Positions 1-5,682 of a stretch of 5,682 nucleotides of DNA are shown in pieces. The stretch is from NCBI GenBank assembly GCA_029934815.1, contig JAOZLM010000163.1, forward strand, positions 1 through 5,682, read 5' to 3'. The translations under genes were made by a program, and so were the position numbers. Source of the DNA: Desulfocapsa sp. GTDB lineage: Bacteria; Desulfobacterota; Desulfobulbia; Desulfobulbales; Desulfocapsaceae. Within the stretch, counting starts at the first letter, position 1. Every line of letters begins with the position of its first letter. The notes under the pieces are model-generated. The model was not told the origin of the DNA. It saw only the letters and a list, made by a program, of their open reading frames with translations, and searched no databases.

Positions 1-1596
1 ATCACCAAAAAAGATATGGTGGAAGAAGAGTGGCTGGAGATGGTCACCGAAGAGGTTCGTGAATATTGCGAGGGCAGTTTCCTGGAAGATGCGCCTCTTG
101 TTCATGTTTCTTCCATTAGCGGTGAAGGAATTGATGACGTTAAAACTTTACTTGATGAATTTGTAGCCAAACAGCAGTTCAAAGAAGTACACGGACCTTT
201 TCGTCTGCCGGTAGATCGGATTTTTGCCATAAAAGGTTTTGGCGCAGTTGTTACCGGAACGTCAATGTCCGGCAGGTTGAATATCGGTGATGAACTCTGT
301 TTCTACCCAACAGATATGACGGCCAAAGTACGTGGCATTCAGGTACATTCCAAAGATGTGGAAACCGTCGAAGCAGGACACCGAACAGCTATAAATCTTC
401 AGGGTGTGGATACCGCAGTTGTCTCGAGAGGAATGGTCGCCGCCACTCCCGGTTGTCTGTCCCCCGGCTATATGCTTGATTGTGATTTTTTGTATCTTCC
501 ATCCGGAAATAAGCCATTAAAACACCGGACGCGTGTCCGGGTACATCTTGGAACCATTGAGGTCATGGGCAGGATTTCGCTCCTTGATCGTGATGTCTTG
601 CAACCTGGCGATACAGCAGGTGTTCAGCTTCTTCTTGAGGAACCCGTAAGTTGCTGGCCGGGTGACAGGTATGTGGTCAGATCCTATTCACCAGTTGCCA
701 CAATTGGCGGCGGGGAAGTACTTGGCAATATGCCACCACGCAAACGCAAACGTTTGAATGAACAGGATCGAAATAACAATAAAGCAGCATTCCAGATTCT
801 CTATGATGAGAATGTTGAAAATAAGATGCTGTTATTCTTAAAAGAACGAGGTACCAGCGGACTGACATTTGATGAACTGGCAGTGCGCCTTGGAACTTTC
901 GCCAAACAGTTAAAAAAACTAATTTCGGCTCCCCTCTCCTCGAGAAAAATTGTGGTTGTTGACTCTACTACACAGCGATATCTTGCCAAAAGTGTAAGTG
1001 ATGCTGTTGAGGAGTTGCTGCAAAAGAATCTTGAAACATACCATAGAAACAATCCGTTACAGATTGGCCTTTCTAAAGAAGAGCTTCGTTCGGGGCTTGG
1101 GCACAATATGGACGGAAAAGTGTTTCAGTTTTGTTTAAACGAGTTGCAGAAAAAAGATCTGATTGTGCAGGAAGAGTCTGTTATTCGCCTTGCTTCGCAT
1201 CAGGTTGCCTTACAGGCGGATGAAAAGAAGCTGCAACAGGATCTGGAAGACTGGTACCGGAAGAAGGGTTTAAAAACTGCCACCATCCGTGAAACCATGG
1301 AAGAGTTTGGTGATTACCCTGAAAGTTTGGTGAAAGAAGTCTTCGGTCTTCTGCAGCGTGAAGAGAAGTTGTTAAAGGTGAGTGAAACGCTCTATTATAA
1401 TGCTGCAGCCATAGCCATACTCAAAAAAGACGTAACGGCTTTTATCGAGAAGGAAGGGGAGATTGATGCTCCAAGATTTAAGAACCTTACCGGTTTAACC
1501 CGCAAATTTTCCATTCCACTGCTTGAATATTTTGATCGTATAAAACTGACTATTCGGGTAGGTGATATTCGAATTCTTCGAAAGTCCGGTAGCTGA
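1..1596 (+). CDS. selB: Selenocysteine-specific translation elongation factor SelB, 5'-truncated by window edge
   Basis: SelB is the cytoplasmic GTPase that carries Sec-tRNA(Sec) to the ribosome at UGA codons followed by a SECIS hairpin. The reading frame is open from the first base, giving 531 residues, so the start and the P-loop lie outside the window. Visible parts, numbered from the first codon: G4-type motif TKKD (2-5); G5-like SSISG (37-41); EF-Tu-like domain II from about 65, with RLPVDRIFAIKGFGAVVTGT; domain III to about 245; then a long winged-helix region (about 275-531) found in SelB but not in EF-Tu. The last winged helix carries TRKFSIPLLEYFDR (from 500) and RVGDIRIL, matching the SECIS-binding end of the family, where SRK and TRRVGD are the usual forms. 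Adding roughly 115-120 missing residues gives about 650, normal for SelB. The gene ends at TGA (1594-1596), read here as an ordinary stop because the family's C-terminus is complete. It converges on the DUF1638 gene. Confidence 0.96.
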   Translation: MTKKDMVEEEWLEMVTEEVREYCEGSFLEDAPLVHVSSISGEGIDDVKTLLDEFVAKQQFKEVHGPFRLPVDRIFAIKGFGAVVTGTSMSGRLNIGDELCFYPTDMTAKVRGIQVHSKDVETVEAGHRTAINLQGVDTAVVSRGMVAATPGCLSPGYMLDCDFLYLPSGNKPLKHRTRVRVHLGTIEVMGRISLLDRDVLQPGDTAGVQLLLEEPVSCWPGDRYVVRSYSPVATIGGGEVLGNMPPRKRKRLNEQDRNNNKAAFQILYDENVENKMLLFLKERGTSGLTFDELAVRLGTFAKQLKKLISAPLSSRKIVVVDSTTQRYLAKSVSDAVEELLQKNLETYHRNNPLQIGLSKEELRSGLGHNMDGKVFQFCLNELQKKDLIVQEESVIRLASHQVALQADEKKLQQDLEDWYRKKGLKTATIRETMEEFGDYPESLVKEVFGLLQREEKLLKVSETLYYNAAAIAILKKDVTAFIEKEGEIDAPRFKNLTGLTRKFSIPLLEYFDRIKLTIRVGDIRILRKSGS

Positions 1597-1611
1597 TATT
1601 GTCCACCATTC

Positions 1612-1688
1612 TGTCATTCCGGACCTGATCCGGAATCTTGTAAAAATAGCTTCTTCCTTAGAAATTCCGGATTAGGTCCGGGATGACA
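1612..1688. repeat. Long inverted repeat (25-bp stem) between convergent genes
   Basis: Arms 1612-1636 and 1664-1688 pair along 25 consecutive positions with only two G-T pairs, around a 27-base loop. Each arm contains the motif TTCCGGA-(4 to 6 bases)-TCCGGAA or a close variant, so each arm is itself roughly palindromic. The left arm reappears, one base different, at 3879-3905 beside tilS, which marks it as a dispersed intergenic repeat. Neither side of the hairpin is followed by a T run, so it is not a standard intrinsic terminator. It could still stabilise the 3' ends of the two converging transcripts. Similar CATTCCGGA...GATCCGGAAT repeats are widespread in bacterial genomes and are often mis-translated as short ORFs (SGLDPES, VIPDLIRN). 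No transposase is present. Confidence 0.9.
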
Positions 1689-1696
1689 AGCAGTAA

Positions 1697-1727
1697 CTGA
1701 GTTTCCGTGGGAATCAGGAGCGTTTTT
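1697..1727 (+). terminator. Weak intrinsic-terminator-like stem downstream of selB
   Basis: CTGA (1697-1700) can pair with TCAG (1714-1717), and TTCC (1703-1706) with GGAA (1710-1713), around a GTG loop with two unpaired bases on the left side. Five T residues follow at 1723-1727 after a five-base gap. This could end the selB transcript, but the stem is short and bulged, and the T run overlaps the stop codon of the opposing gene. Low confidence. Confidence 0.28.
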
Positions 1728-2421
1728 ATTGCAATAAATCCTGAAGCAATGCTTTAAAGTGTTTCAGATCAACAGGAAGGATATCAATTTCCACCTGAGT
1801 CAGATCATAAAATTCCATAATCTGCTCATCATCCAACGGATCCACACCGGTATCCAGAATCAATATTTTATTGTACCAGCCAAGATTTACACGGGCATCA
1901 GTCACTGACCACTGGCCATCGGCGATGGACTGATTGATCATACGAATCCATGAAGGAGTCATAAGTGATGTTCGGTTTTTCTGTAACTCTTTGGTAAGTT
2001 CACGGCCAATAAGCATATCAATACAGTTTCTGGCCTGAGGAATCTTCCCGTTACAGTCCTTAACCACTTCAGTTATATCACGTTTGCCTTTGCAGTGCTT
2101 CCCCACAAGAAAGCGAACATTTTGAGTGGCATTTTCTGCATCTGCAACTTTTTCCACTAACTGTTCTTCCATCATCAGAGGATTGTTGTGGATGGTGTAA
2201 TGCATATATTTGATGGTGGGAGCAAGGTTCAATTCCTGAAGAACCGTTTCCAGTTCTCTTTGGAAAATAGGACAGGCAATAATGCAGGTCTCTGATTGTG
2301 GTGTTTCGGATGTGTCGCGCAGAGATTGAGGATTTTCTTTGTGGTCTGCCAGTGTGTTTTGCATATATCCGTGTTTTGTGATGGTTTGAAGTTGTCTGTG
2401 ATGTACCATCATTGAGTCCAT
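1726..2421 (-). CDS. DUF1638-family protein, function unknown
   Basis: About 231 residues from ATG 2421; the stop is TAA. I recognise the DUF1638 pattern: an opening strand IIACPIFQREL (near 2283-2251, family form roughly 'ACG.L..EL'), a Gly/Cys motif LVGKHCKG (about 2109-2086), then IPQARNCIDMLIGRE, LMTPSWI and an acidic C-terminus ending in a short leucine-rich helix. No signal peptide or membrane segment is expected with this start. The family has no proven biochemistry; from memory, relatives often lie near corrinoid methyltransferase genes, but none is seen here. Cysteines at codons 2274-2272, 2094-2092 and 2025-2023 sit in the family motifs, while the usual His-Asp before the last one reads Arg-Asn. 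The start is uncertain: ATG 2421, 2412, 2409 and 2364 are all in frame and none has a clear Shine-Dalgarno. The frame stays open back to 2556, but that part overlaps tilS. ATG 2364 would give 212 residues and still keep the whole domain. The gene follows tilS by 46 bases. Confidence 0.78.
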   Translation of the reverse strand: MDSMMVHHRQLQTITKHGYMQNTLADHKENPQSLRDTSETPQSETCIIACPIFQRELETVLQELNLAPTIKYMHYTIHNNPLMMEEQLVEKVADAENATQNVRFLVGKHCKGKRDITEVVKDCNGKIPQARNCIDMLIGRELTKELQKNRTSLMTPSWIRMINQSIADGQWSVTDARVNLGWYNKILILDTGVDPLDDEQIMEFYDLTQVEIDILPVDLKHFKALLQDLLQ

Positions 2422-2466
2422 GGGACAAATCAATAGTGTAGATGCTTTAGTACAGTAAATTAGATT

Positions 2467-2494
2467 ATTATACTTTTTTCCATTGAAGTTGCAG
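2467..2494 (-). promoter_or_regulatory. Possible promoter for the DUF1638 gene at the end of tilS
   Basis: A perfect TATAAT (2472 down to 2467) overlaps the tilS stop codon. Sixteen bases upstream is CTGCAA (2494-2489), which matches the -35 consensus TTGACA at only three positions. Transcription would start near 2460, leaving a leader of about 40 bases before ATG 2421. This could let the DUF1638 gene be expressed independently of tilS. The -10 is good but the -35 is poor, and AT-rich stop regions produce such matches by chance. Confidence 0.25.
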
Positions 2495-3883
2495 GCATGT
2501 TGAACTGTTAGCGCGGATGCGGCAGCTGTGATCAATCCGTAAACCAACAACTGCAACTATTGTCTTGTTTGCCAGAAGGACTGGATAATTCTTTTTTTCT
2601 GTAATGGCTATTTTTTGATCGGTTAAAAAACGGGAGATTTTTTTGGATCCGGGACTACCAAGAGGATGGAATGTCTCGCCATCAAGATGGTGGCGGAGTG
2701 TGAGCGGAAAGGATACTGATGCATCATCCAGAATTTGTGTGTTCGTCTGTAGCAGCATGGATTCATGAAAATCAGTTTGGCGGATGTGTAACTCGAAACC
2801 AAGTTCAGGAATAACGTAGGTTCCTGGAGTCGGGATTGTGATTGTTGCAAATGATTTGAGTGGAACAGCCGAACCACGGTATCCAGGTTCATTGCTTGGG
2901 TAGTGAAAGAGAATATTTTGTTCTTGTTTGATTGCCCGCAGGCCATTTGCCAGATGACTTTCAGAGCCATTTTGTAAATTGACAAGATTAAGTAAATTTG
3001 AAATCTGTTTAAAGGATGGTTTCGCTGACATCTGCCAGCAAATCTTTTCAAAGAGTCTTCGTTTTATGGCAATATCTTCGCTGCTGATAGTGCTGAGATG
3101 AAGTGTGAGTTGTTCTTTGTCGGAAATGCAGGATTGCTGAAATACCTTTTCACTAAGAGAATCCAGCAACCTGTTTTCTTCAGCCAGGATAGAAGCTGTC
3201 TGAATAAGTGTTTCCCGCATGGATGGATTGTAGCTTTGCTCAAGATTTGGCAACAGATCCCGACGGATTTTATTACGAAGAAAACGAAGGTCACTATTAC
3301 TGCTATCTTCACAGTACGAGAGCTTCTGTTTTTTTAAATAGTCACGAAGAGCCTCTTTAGATTCATTAAGTAGTGGACGAATAATAAATTCATTTTTTAC
3401 TGCCATCCCACTGAGACCGGCAGAACCACTTCCTCTGATTAAACGCAGTAATACCTCTTCGGCTTGATCATCACTGGTATGTCCAACAGCGATACATTGT
3501 GCATGATATTGTTCACGAATATTTTCAAGTGCTTGGTAGCGCAGATTTCGTGCAGCTTCCTCAGGTGAACATTTTCTTTCTTTTTGTTCTTTTGTTACAT
3601 CAACTGAGAATGCAACAAAAGTAGCAGAACATTCGTTTGCAAGTGCCTCAACCAGTTTTTGCTCGGCAGGAGTTTCATGCGGACGAAGACCATGATCAAC
3701 ATAAACAGCAATTCGTTTATTCTCGGAATACAACGCAGAAAGGATATGGAGCAATGCAACAGAGTCAGAGCCACCGGAAACAGCAATTACAATGGCCTGT
3801 TTATCGTTAACAAGCTCCTTTTCCAAAAGAAAGTGTCGGATCCGTTTTTCCAAAAGTCTCGACCAAGTTGCCGCTCTAGTCAT
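2468..3883 (-). CDS. tilS: tRNA(Ile)-lysidine synthase TilS
   Basis: This cytoplasmic enzyme uses ATP and lysine to convert C34 of the CAU-anticodon tRNA(Ile2) to lysidine, switching its decoding from AUG to AUA; it is normally essential. The protein has 471 residues, within the family range (about 430-475). The N-terminal PP-loop ATPase shows SGGSDS at 36-41, DHGLRP at 63-68 and GHTSDDQAEE at 134-143. RPLL (169-172) and EDSSNSDLRFLRNKIR (192-207) follow, both typical of TilS. The middle is the helical linker domain, and the C-terminal TilS domain contains HPLGSPGSKKISRFL and the closing VVGLRID. ATG 3883 is the only plausible start: the frame has a TAA eight codons upstream and no other ATG before the PP-loop. 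That ATG lies inside a dispersed repeat and has only a weak GGAT 10 bases upstream as a ribosome-binding site. The gene is separated from pntB by a terminator, so it should have its own promoter, but I see none that is convincing. Confidence 0.97.
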   Translation of the reverse strand: MTRAATWSRLLEKRIRHFLLEKELVNDKQAIVIAVSGGSDSVALLHILSALYSENKRIAVYVDHGLRPHETPAEQKLVEALANECSATFVAFSVDVTKEQKERKCSPEEAARNLRYQALENIREQYHAQCIAVGHTSDDQAEEVLLRLIRGSGSAGLSGMAVKNEFIIRPLLNESKEALRDYLKKQKLSYCEDSSNSDLRFLRNKIRRDLLPNLEQSYNPSMRETLIQTASILAEENRLLDSLSEKVFQQSCISDKEQLTLHLSTISSEDIAIKRRLFEKICWQMSAKPSFKQISNLLNLVNLQNGSESHLANGLRAIKQEQNILFHYPSNEPGYRGSAVPLKSFATITIPTPGTYVIPELGFELHIRQTDFHESMLLQTNTQILDDASVSFPLTLRHHLDGETFHPLGSPGSKKISRFLTDQKIAITEKKNYPVLLANKTIVAVVGLRIDHSCRIRANSSTCLQLQWKKV

Positions 3884-3905
3884 TCCGGACTTGATCCGGA
3901 ATCTT
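3879..3905. repeat. Single arm of the dispersed repeat, overlapping the tilS start
   Basis: These 27 bases match the left arm of the 1612-1688 hairpin (from 1613) with one difference (ACTTG for ACCTG). The unit contains a perfect 8-bp inverted repeat: ATTCCGGA (3882-3889), loop CTTGA, TCCGGAAT (3895-3902). The tilS initiator is the complement of CAT at 3881-3883, so two of its three bases are inside this stem. Only one arm is present here, unlike the paired arms at 1612-1688. Confidence 0.88.
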
Positions 3906-3937
3906 TACGTGATCGGCCAGTTGTTAGTATCAGAAAC

Positions 3938-3975
3938 AAAAAAAGGCGAATTGAGAATCACCTCAATTCGCCTTT
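3938..3975 (-). terminator. Strong intrinsic terminator of the pnt operon
   Basis: Read on the minus strand, arm 3975-3962 pairs perfectly with arm 3955-3942 over 14 bp (AAAGGCGAATTGAG against its complement) with a six-base loop. A run of seven T follows on that strand (3944-3938, partly within the stem base). It begins 26 bases after the pntB stop codon and lies before tilS, so it closes the pnt transcript and isolates tilS from it. On the plus strand there is no comparable T run beyond TTT, so it works mainly in one direction. Confidence 0.93.
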
Positions 3976-4001
3976 ATAAAAGATTTTCTCTTTAAGTGCT
4001 G

Positions 4002-5384
4002 TTATTCTTTTAATGCTGAAAGCAGTTTCTGAATAGAATCTTTCGCATCACCAAAAAGCATCATGGTGTTATCCTTAAAGAACAACTCATTTTCAATTCC
4101 CGCAAAACCAACATTCATAGAACGTTTCAGCACAACAACAGTTCGTGCATCTTCAACATCCAGTACAGGCATTCCATAAATCGGGCTGCTTGGGTTTGTT
4201 TTGGCGGCAGGGTTCACAACATCATTGGCACCAATAACAAGAACCACATCAGTTGTGGAAAAATCGTCGTTGATATCTTCCATGGCAAAAAGCAGATCGT
4301 ATGAAACATCCGCTTCCGCAAGGAGCACATTCATGTGTCCAGGCATACGACCGGCAACAGAATGGATTGCGTAACGAACTTCGATGCCCTCATCAATGAG
4401 GTAATCACCAAGTTCACGAGTCACATGCTGGGCTTGCGCCGCAGCCATGCCATAACCGGGAACGATAATAACAGATTCTGCATTTTCAACGGCAATGGCA
4501 ACATCTTCAACGTCAAAACCTTTCATGCTTCCTGTTGGCCCTTCACCATCGTCAGTCACAGAATCATCTATGGAACCAAATGCACCAAACAGGACATTGG
4601 CAAGAGAGCGATTCATCGCTTCACACATGATTTTGGTAAGGAAGAGTCCGGAGGCACCAACAAGAGAACCCACAATAATAAGTGCGTTGTTGTTCAGTGC
4701 AAAACCCGTCATGGAAACTGCAAGCCCAGAGTAGGAGTTAAGCAGTGAAACAATAACCGGCATATCTGCACCACCAATCGGGATGACAGCCAGCACACCA
4801 AGAACCAATGCCAGAACAATAATCATGACAAACGCAAAGGTGTTGGCAGGGTTCTGGAAAACCAGGTAGGCAAGGATAAATGTTAAGAGCACAATACCAG
4901 CATTAACAACCTGCTGGAACGGATAGGTAATGGGACGTGTTGAAATAATACCCTGTAGTTTAGTGTAGGCAATGATTGAACCAGTAAAGGTTAGCCCGCC
5001 AATAATCACGGAGAGGAGCAGGGTGATCATAGTGAACCCTGCAAATGCTCCGGTATGGCCATTAAATTCTGCCATGGCAACGAGTGCAGAAGCTGCGCCA
5101 CCACAACCGTTAAAGAGTGCAATCATCTCAGGCATTGAGGTCATCTCAACCTTAACCGCAGCAGTACCACCAATAGCAGCACCAATAGCCATGGCGATGA
5201 TGATCATGGTGTAGCCAAACATATCAGGGGAAGCCAGTGTTGCAATAATTGCCACCAGCATTCCAGCCATGGACAGCTTGTTGCCAAACTTGGCTGTGGC
5301 CGGAGAACTCAGATTTTTGATACCGAGCATAAATAGTACAGCTGATATCAGATATACAAAATCGATAATATTAACAGTAGACAT
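4002..5384 (-). CDS. pntB: NAD(P) transhydrogenase subunit beta PntB
   Basis: PntB is the NADP-binding half of the inner-membrane transhydrogenase, which moves hydride from NADH to NADP+ using inward proton flow. The protein has 460 residues, against 462 in E. coli. Residues 1 to about 265 form the multi-helix membrane domain, with KVEMTSMPEMIALFNG (78-93) and GGADMPVIVSLLNSYSG (204-220); D207 and N216 correspond to the conserved E. coli Asp213 and Asn222. The cytoplasmic NADP domain (about 290-460) has the PGYGMAAAQAQH fingerprint (309-320), GRMPGHMNVLLAEADV (345-360), VIGANDVVNPAA (383-394), KRSMNVGFAG (420-429) and MLFGDAK (442-448). All are close to the family pattern. At E. coli His91, in the proton channel, this protein has Asn92. 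The start ATG at 5384 lies 20 bases after the pntA stop and has a GAGAG ribosome-binding site. It is the last gene of the pnt operon. Confidence 0.97.
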   Translation of the reverse strand: MSTVNIIDFVYLISAVLFMLGIKNLSSPATAKFGNKLSMAGMLVAIIATLASPDMFGYTMIIIAMAIGAAIGGTAAVKVEMTSMPEMIALFNGCGGAASALVAMAEFNGHTGAFAGFTMITLLLSVIIGGLTFTGSIIAYTKLQGIISTRPITYPFQQVVNAGIVLLTFILAYLVFQNPANTFAFVMIIVLALVLGVLAVIPIGGADMPVIVSLLNSYSGLAVSMTGFALNNNALIIVGSLVGASGLFLTKIMCEAMNRSLANVLFGAFGSIDDSVTDDGEGPTGSMKGFDVEDVAIAVENAESVIIVPGYGMAAAQAQHVTRELGDYLIDEGIEVRYAIHSVAGRMPGHMNVLLAEADVSYDLLFAMEDINDDFSTTDVVLVIGANDVVNPAAKTNPSSPIYGMPVLDVEDARTVVVLKRSMNVGFAGIENELFFKDNTMMLFGDAKDSIQKLLSALKE

Positions 5385-5391
5385 AACTTAA

Positions 5392-5396
5392 CTCTC
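5392..5396 (-). promoter_or_regulatory. Ribosome-binding site of pntB
   Basis: GAGAG on the minus strand, seven bases upstream of the pntB ATG (5384-5382) and inside the 20-base gap after the upstream stop codon. Its position fixes the pntB start. Confidence 0.7.
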
Positions 5397-5404
5397 TGGT
5401 TGTA

Positions 5405-5682
5405 CTATTCTTTTTTCTTCCGCTTCTTTTTCTTAAACATCTGAAGCATTCTGTCCGTTACCATATACCCACCAACCACATTGACACTGGCAAATATAAC
5501 AGCACAAAAACCAAGAATGGATTCTGCGTCAAAGCCTTCTGGCCGTCCAGTAGCAAGTAATGCACCAAGGATAGCAACACCGGAAATGGCGTTCGATGCG
5601 GACATAAGCGGGGTGTGTAAGGTTTGCGGCACTTTTGAAATAAGCTCGGCCCCTGCAAAACAGGCCAGTACAAAAATGGTCA
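5405..5682 (-). CDS. pntA: NAD(P) transhydrogenase subunit alpha, C-terminal membrane part, cut by window edge
   Basis: This is the 3' end of the alpha subunit, which anchors the NAD-binding domain and lines the proton path together with PntB. The frame is open to the window edge; 91 complete codons are visible. An internal GTG at 5632 is not the start, because family sequence continues upstream of it (FVLACFAGAELISK). The hallmark LHTPLMSASNAISG keeps the His that corresponds to E. coli alpha His450. Two further hydrophobic helices follow (GVAILGALLATG and the ILGFCAVIFASVNVVGGY region), then VTDRMLQMF, which closely matches the E. coli end. The protein finishes with a strongly basic tail, KKKKRKKKE, longer than the short RKN of E. 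coli. The window cannot show whether the alpha subunit is one long PntA or is split into PntAA plus a small PntAB of about 100 residues. In the split case, nearly the whole small gene is already present here. Confidence 0.94.
   Translation of the reverse strand, partial: TIFVLACFAGAELISKVPQTLHTPLMSASNAISGVAILGALLATGRPEGFDAESILGFCAVIFASVNVVGGYMVTDRMLQMFKKKKRKKKE

Noticed and set aside
677..1106. Minus-strand ORFs inside selB
   Set aside because: They are shadows of the conserved SelB frame with low-complexity composition and no recognisable domain.
1594..1688. Reading the selB TGA as selenocysteine with continuation into the hairpin
   Set aside because: The SelB C-terminus is complete before the TGA, and the continuation encodes only repeat sequence (CHSGPDPES).
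2468..2480. A6 run before the tilS stop as a programmed frameshift site fusing TilS to DUF1638
   Set aside because: The A-AAA-AAG heptamer is not in the -1 slippery phase, and reaching the DUF1638 frame needs +1. TilS is complete at its normal length, so separate genes are simpler.
2422..2556. N-terminal extension of the DUF1638 frame beginning MQLLVYGLITAAASAL, resembling a signal peptide
   Set aside because: Most of it lies within the tilS 3' end read in another frame, which encodes the conserved TilS C-terminus. The DUF1638 domain starts only well after it.
3659..3995. Plus-strand ORFs ending in repeat-derived peptides (HSGLDPESLRDR, VIPDLIRNL)
   Set aside because: They are antisense to the conserved tilS PP-loop region and continue through the dispersed repeat, a known source of false ORFs.
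4335..4748. 137-codon plus-strand ORF opposite pntB
   Set aside because: It is antisense to the highly conserved NADP domain, resembles no known protein and has no ribosome-binding site that I can see.

Overview
The window is ordinary bacterial chromosome. It carries the 3' part of selB (plus strand), followed by four minus-strand genes: a DUF1638-family gene, tilS, pntB and the 3' end of pntA (or of a split pntAB). No rRNA, tRNA, CRISPR array, insertion sequence or phage gene is visible, and no gap between genes exceeds about 130 bases. SelB means the organism decodes UGA as selenocysteine. With the proton-translocating transhydrogenase, a DUF1638 protein and a moderate base composition, this fits an anaerobic or facultative Gram-negative bacterium. 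I lean towards Desulfobacterota (former deltaproteobacteria), but nothing here proves the lineage.

Layout, left to right. Bases 1-1596 encode SelB from its G4 motif to the C-terminal winged helices; the start lies before the window. Bases 1597-1725 separate two converging genes and hold a long near-perfect hairpin (1612-1688) plus a weak terminator-like stem. Bases 1726-2421 encode a divergent DUF1638 protein of unknown function. Bases 2468-3883 encode TilS, the tRNA(Ile2) lysidine synthase. Bases 3884-4001 hold a third copy of the arm that forms the hairpin at 1612-1688, here containing the tilS start codon, and a strong intrinsic terminator for the transcript arriving from the right. Bases 4002-5384 encode PntB, and bases 5405-5682 encode the membrane end of PntA.

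The pnt genes form an operon ending at the terminator at 3938-3975. tilS and the DUF1638 gene are a separate unit in the same direction, with selB converging on them. SelB and TilS both act in decoding; the transhydrogenase supplies NADPH using the proton gradient. No shared pathway links all of them, so the order looks like housekeeping synteny and not a dedicated system. The most notable points are the dispersed repeat that supplies the tilS start codon, the long hairpin built from the same repeat, and the altered core motif of the DUF1638 protein. I found no convincing sign of a new biological system.
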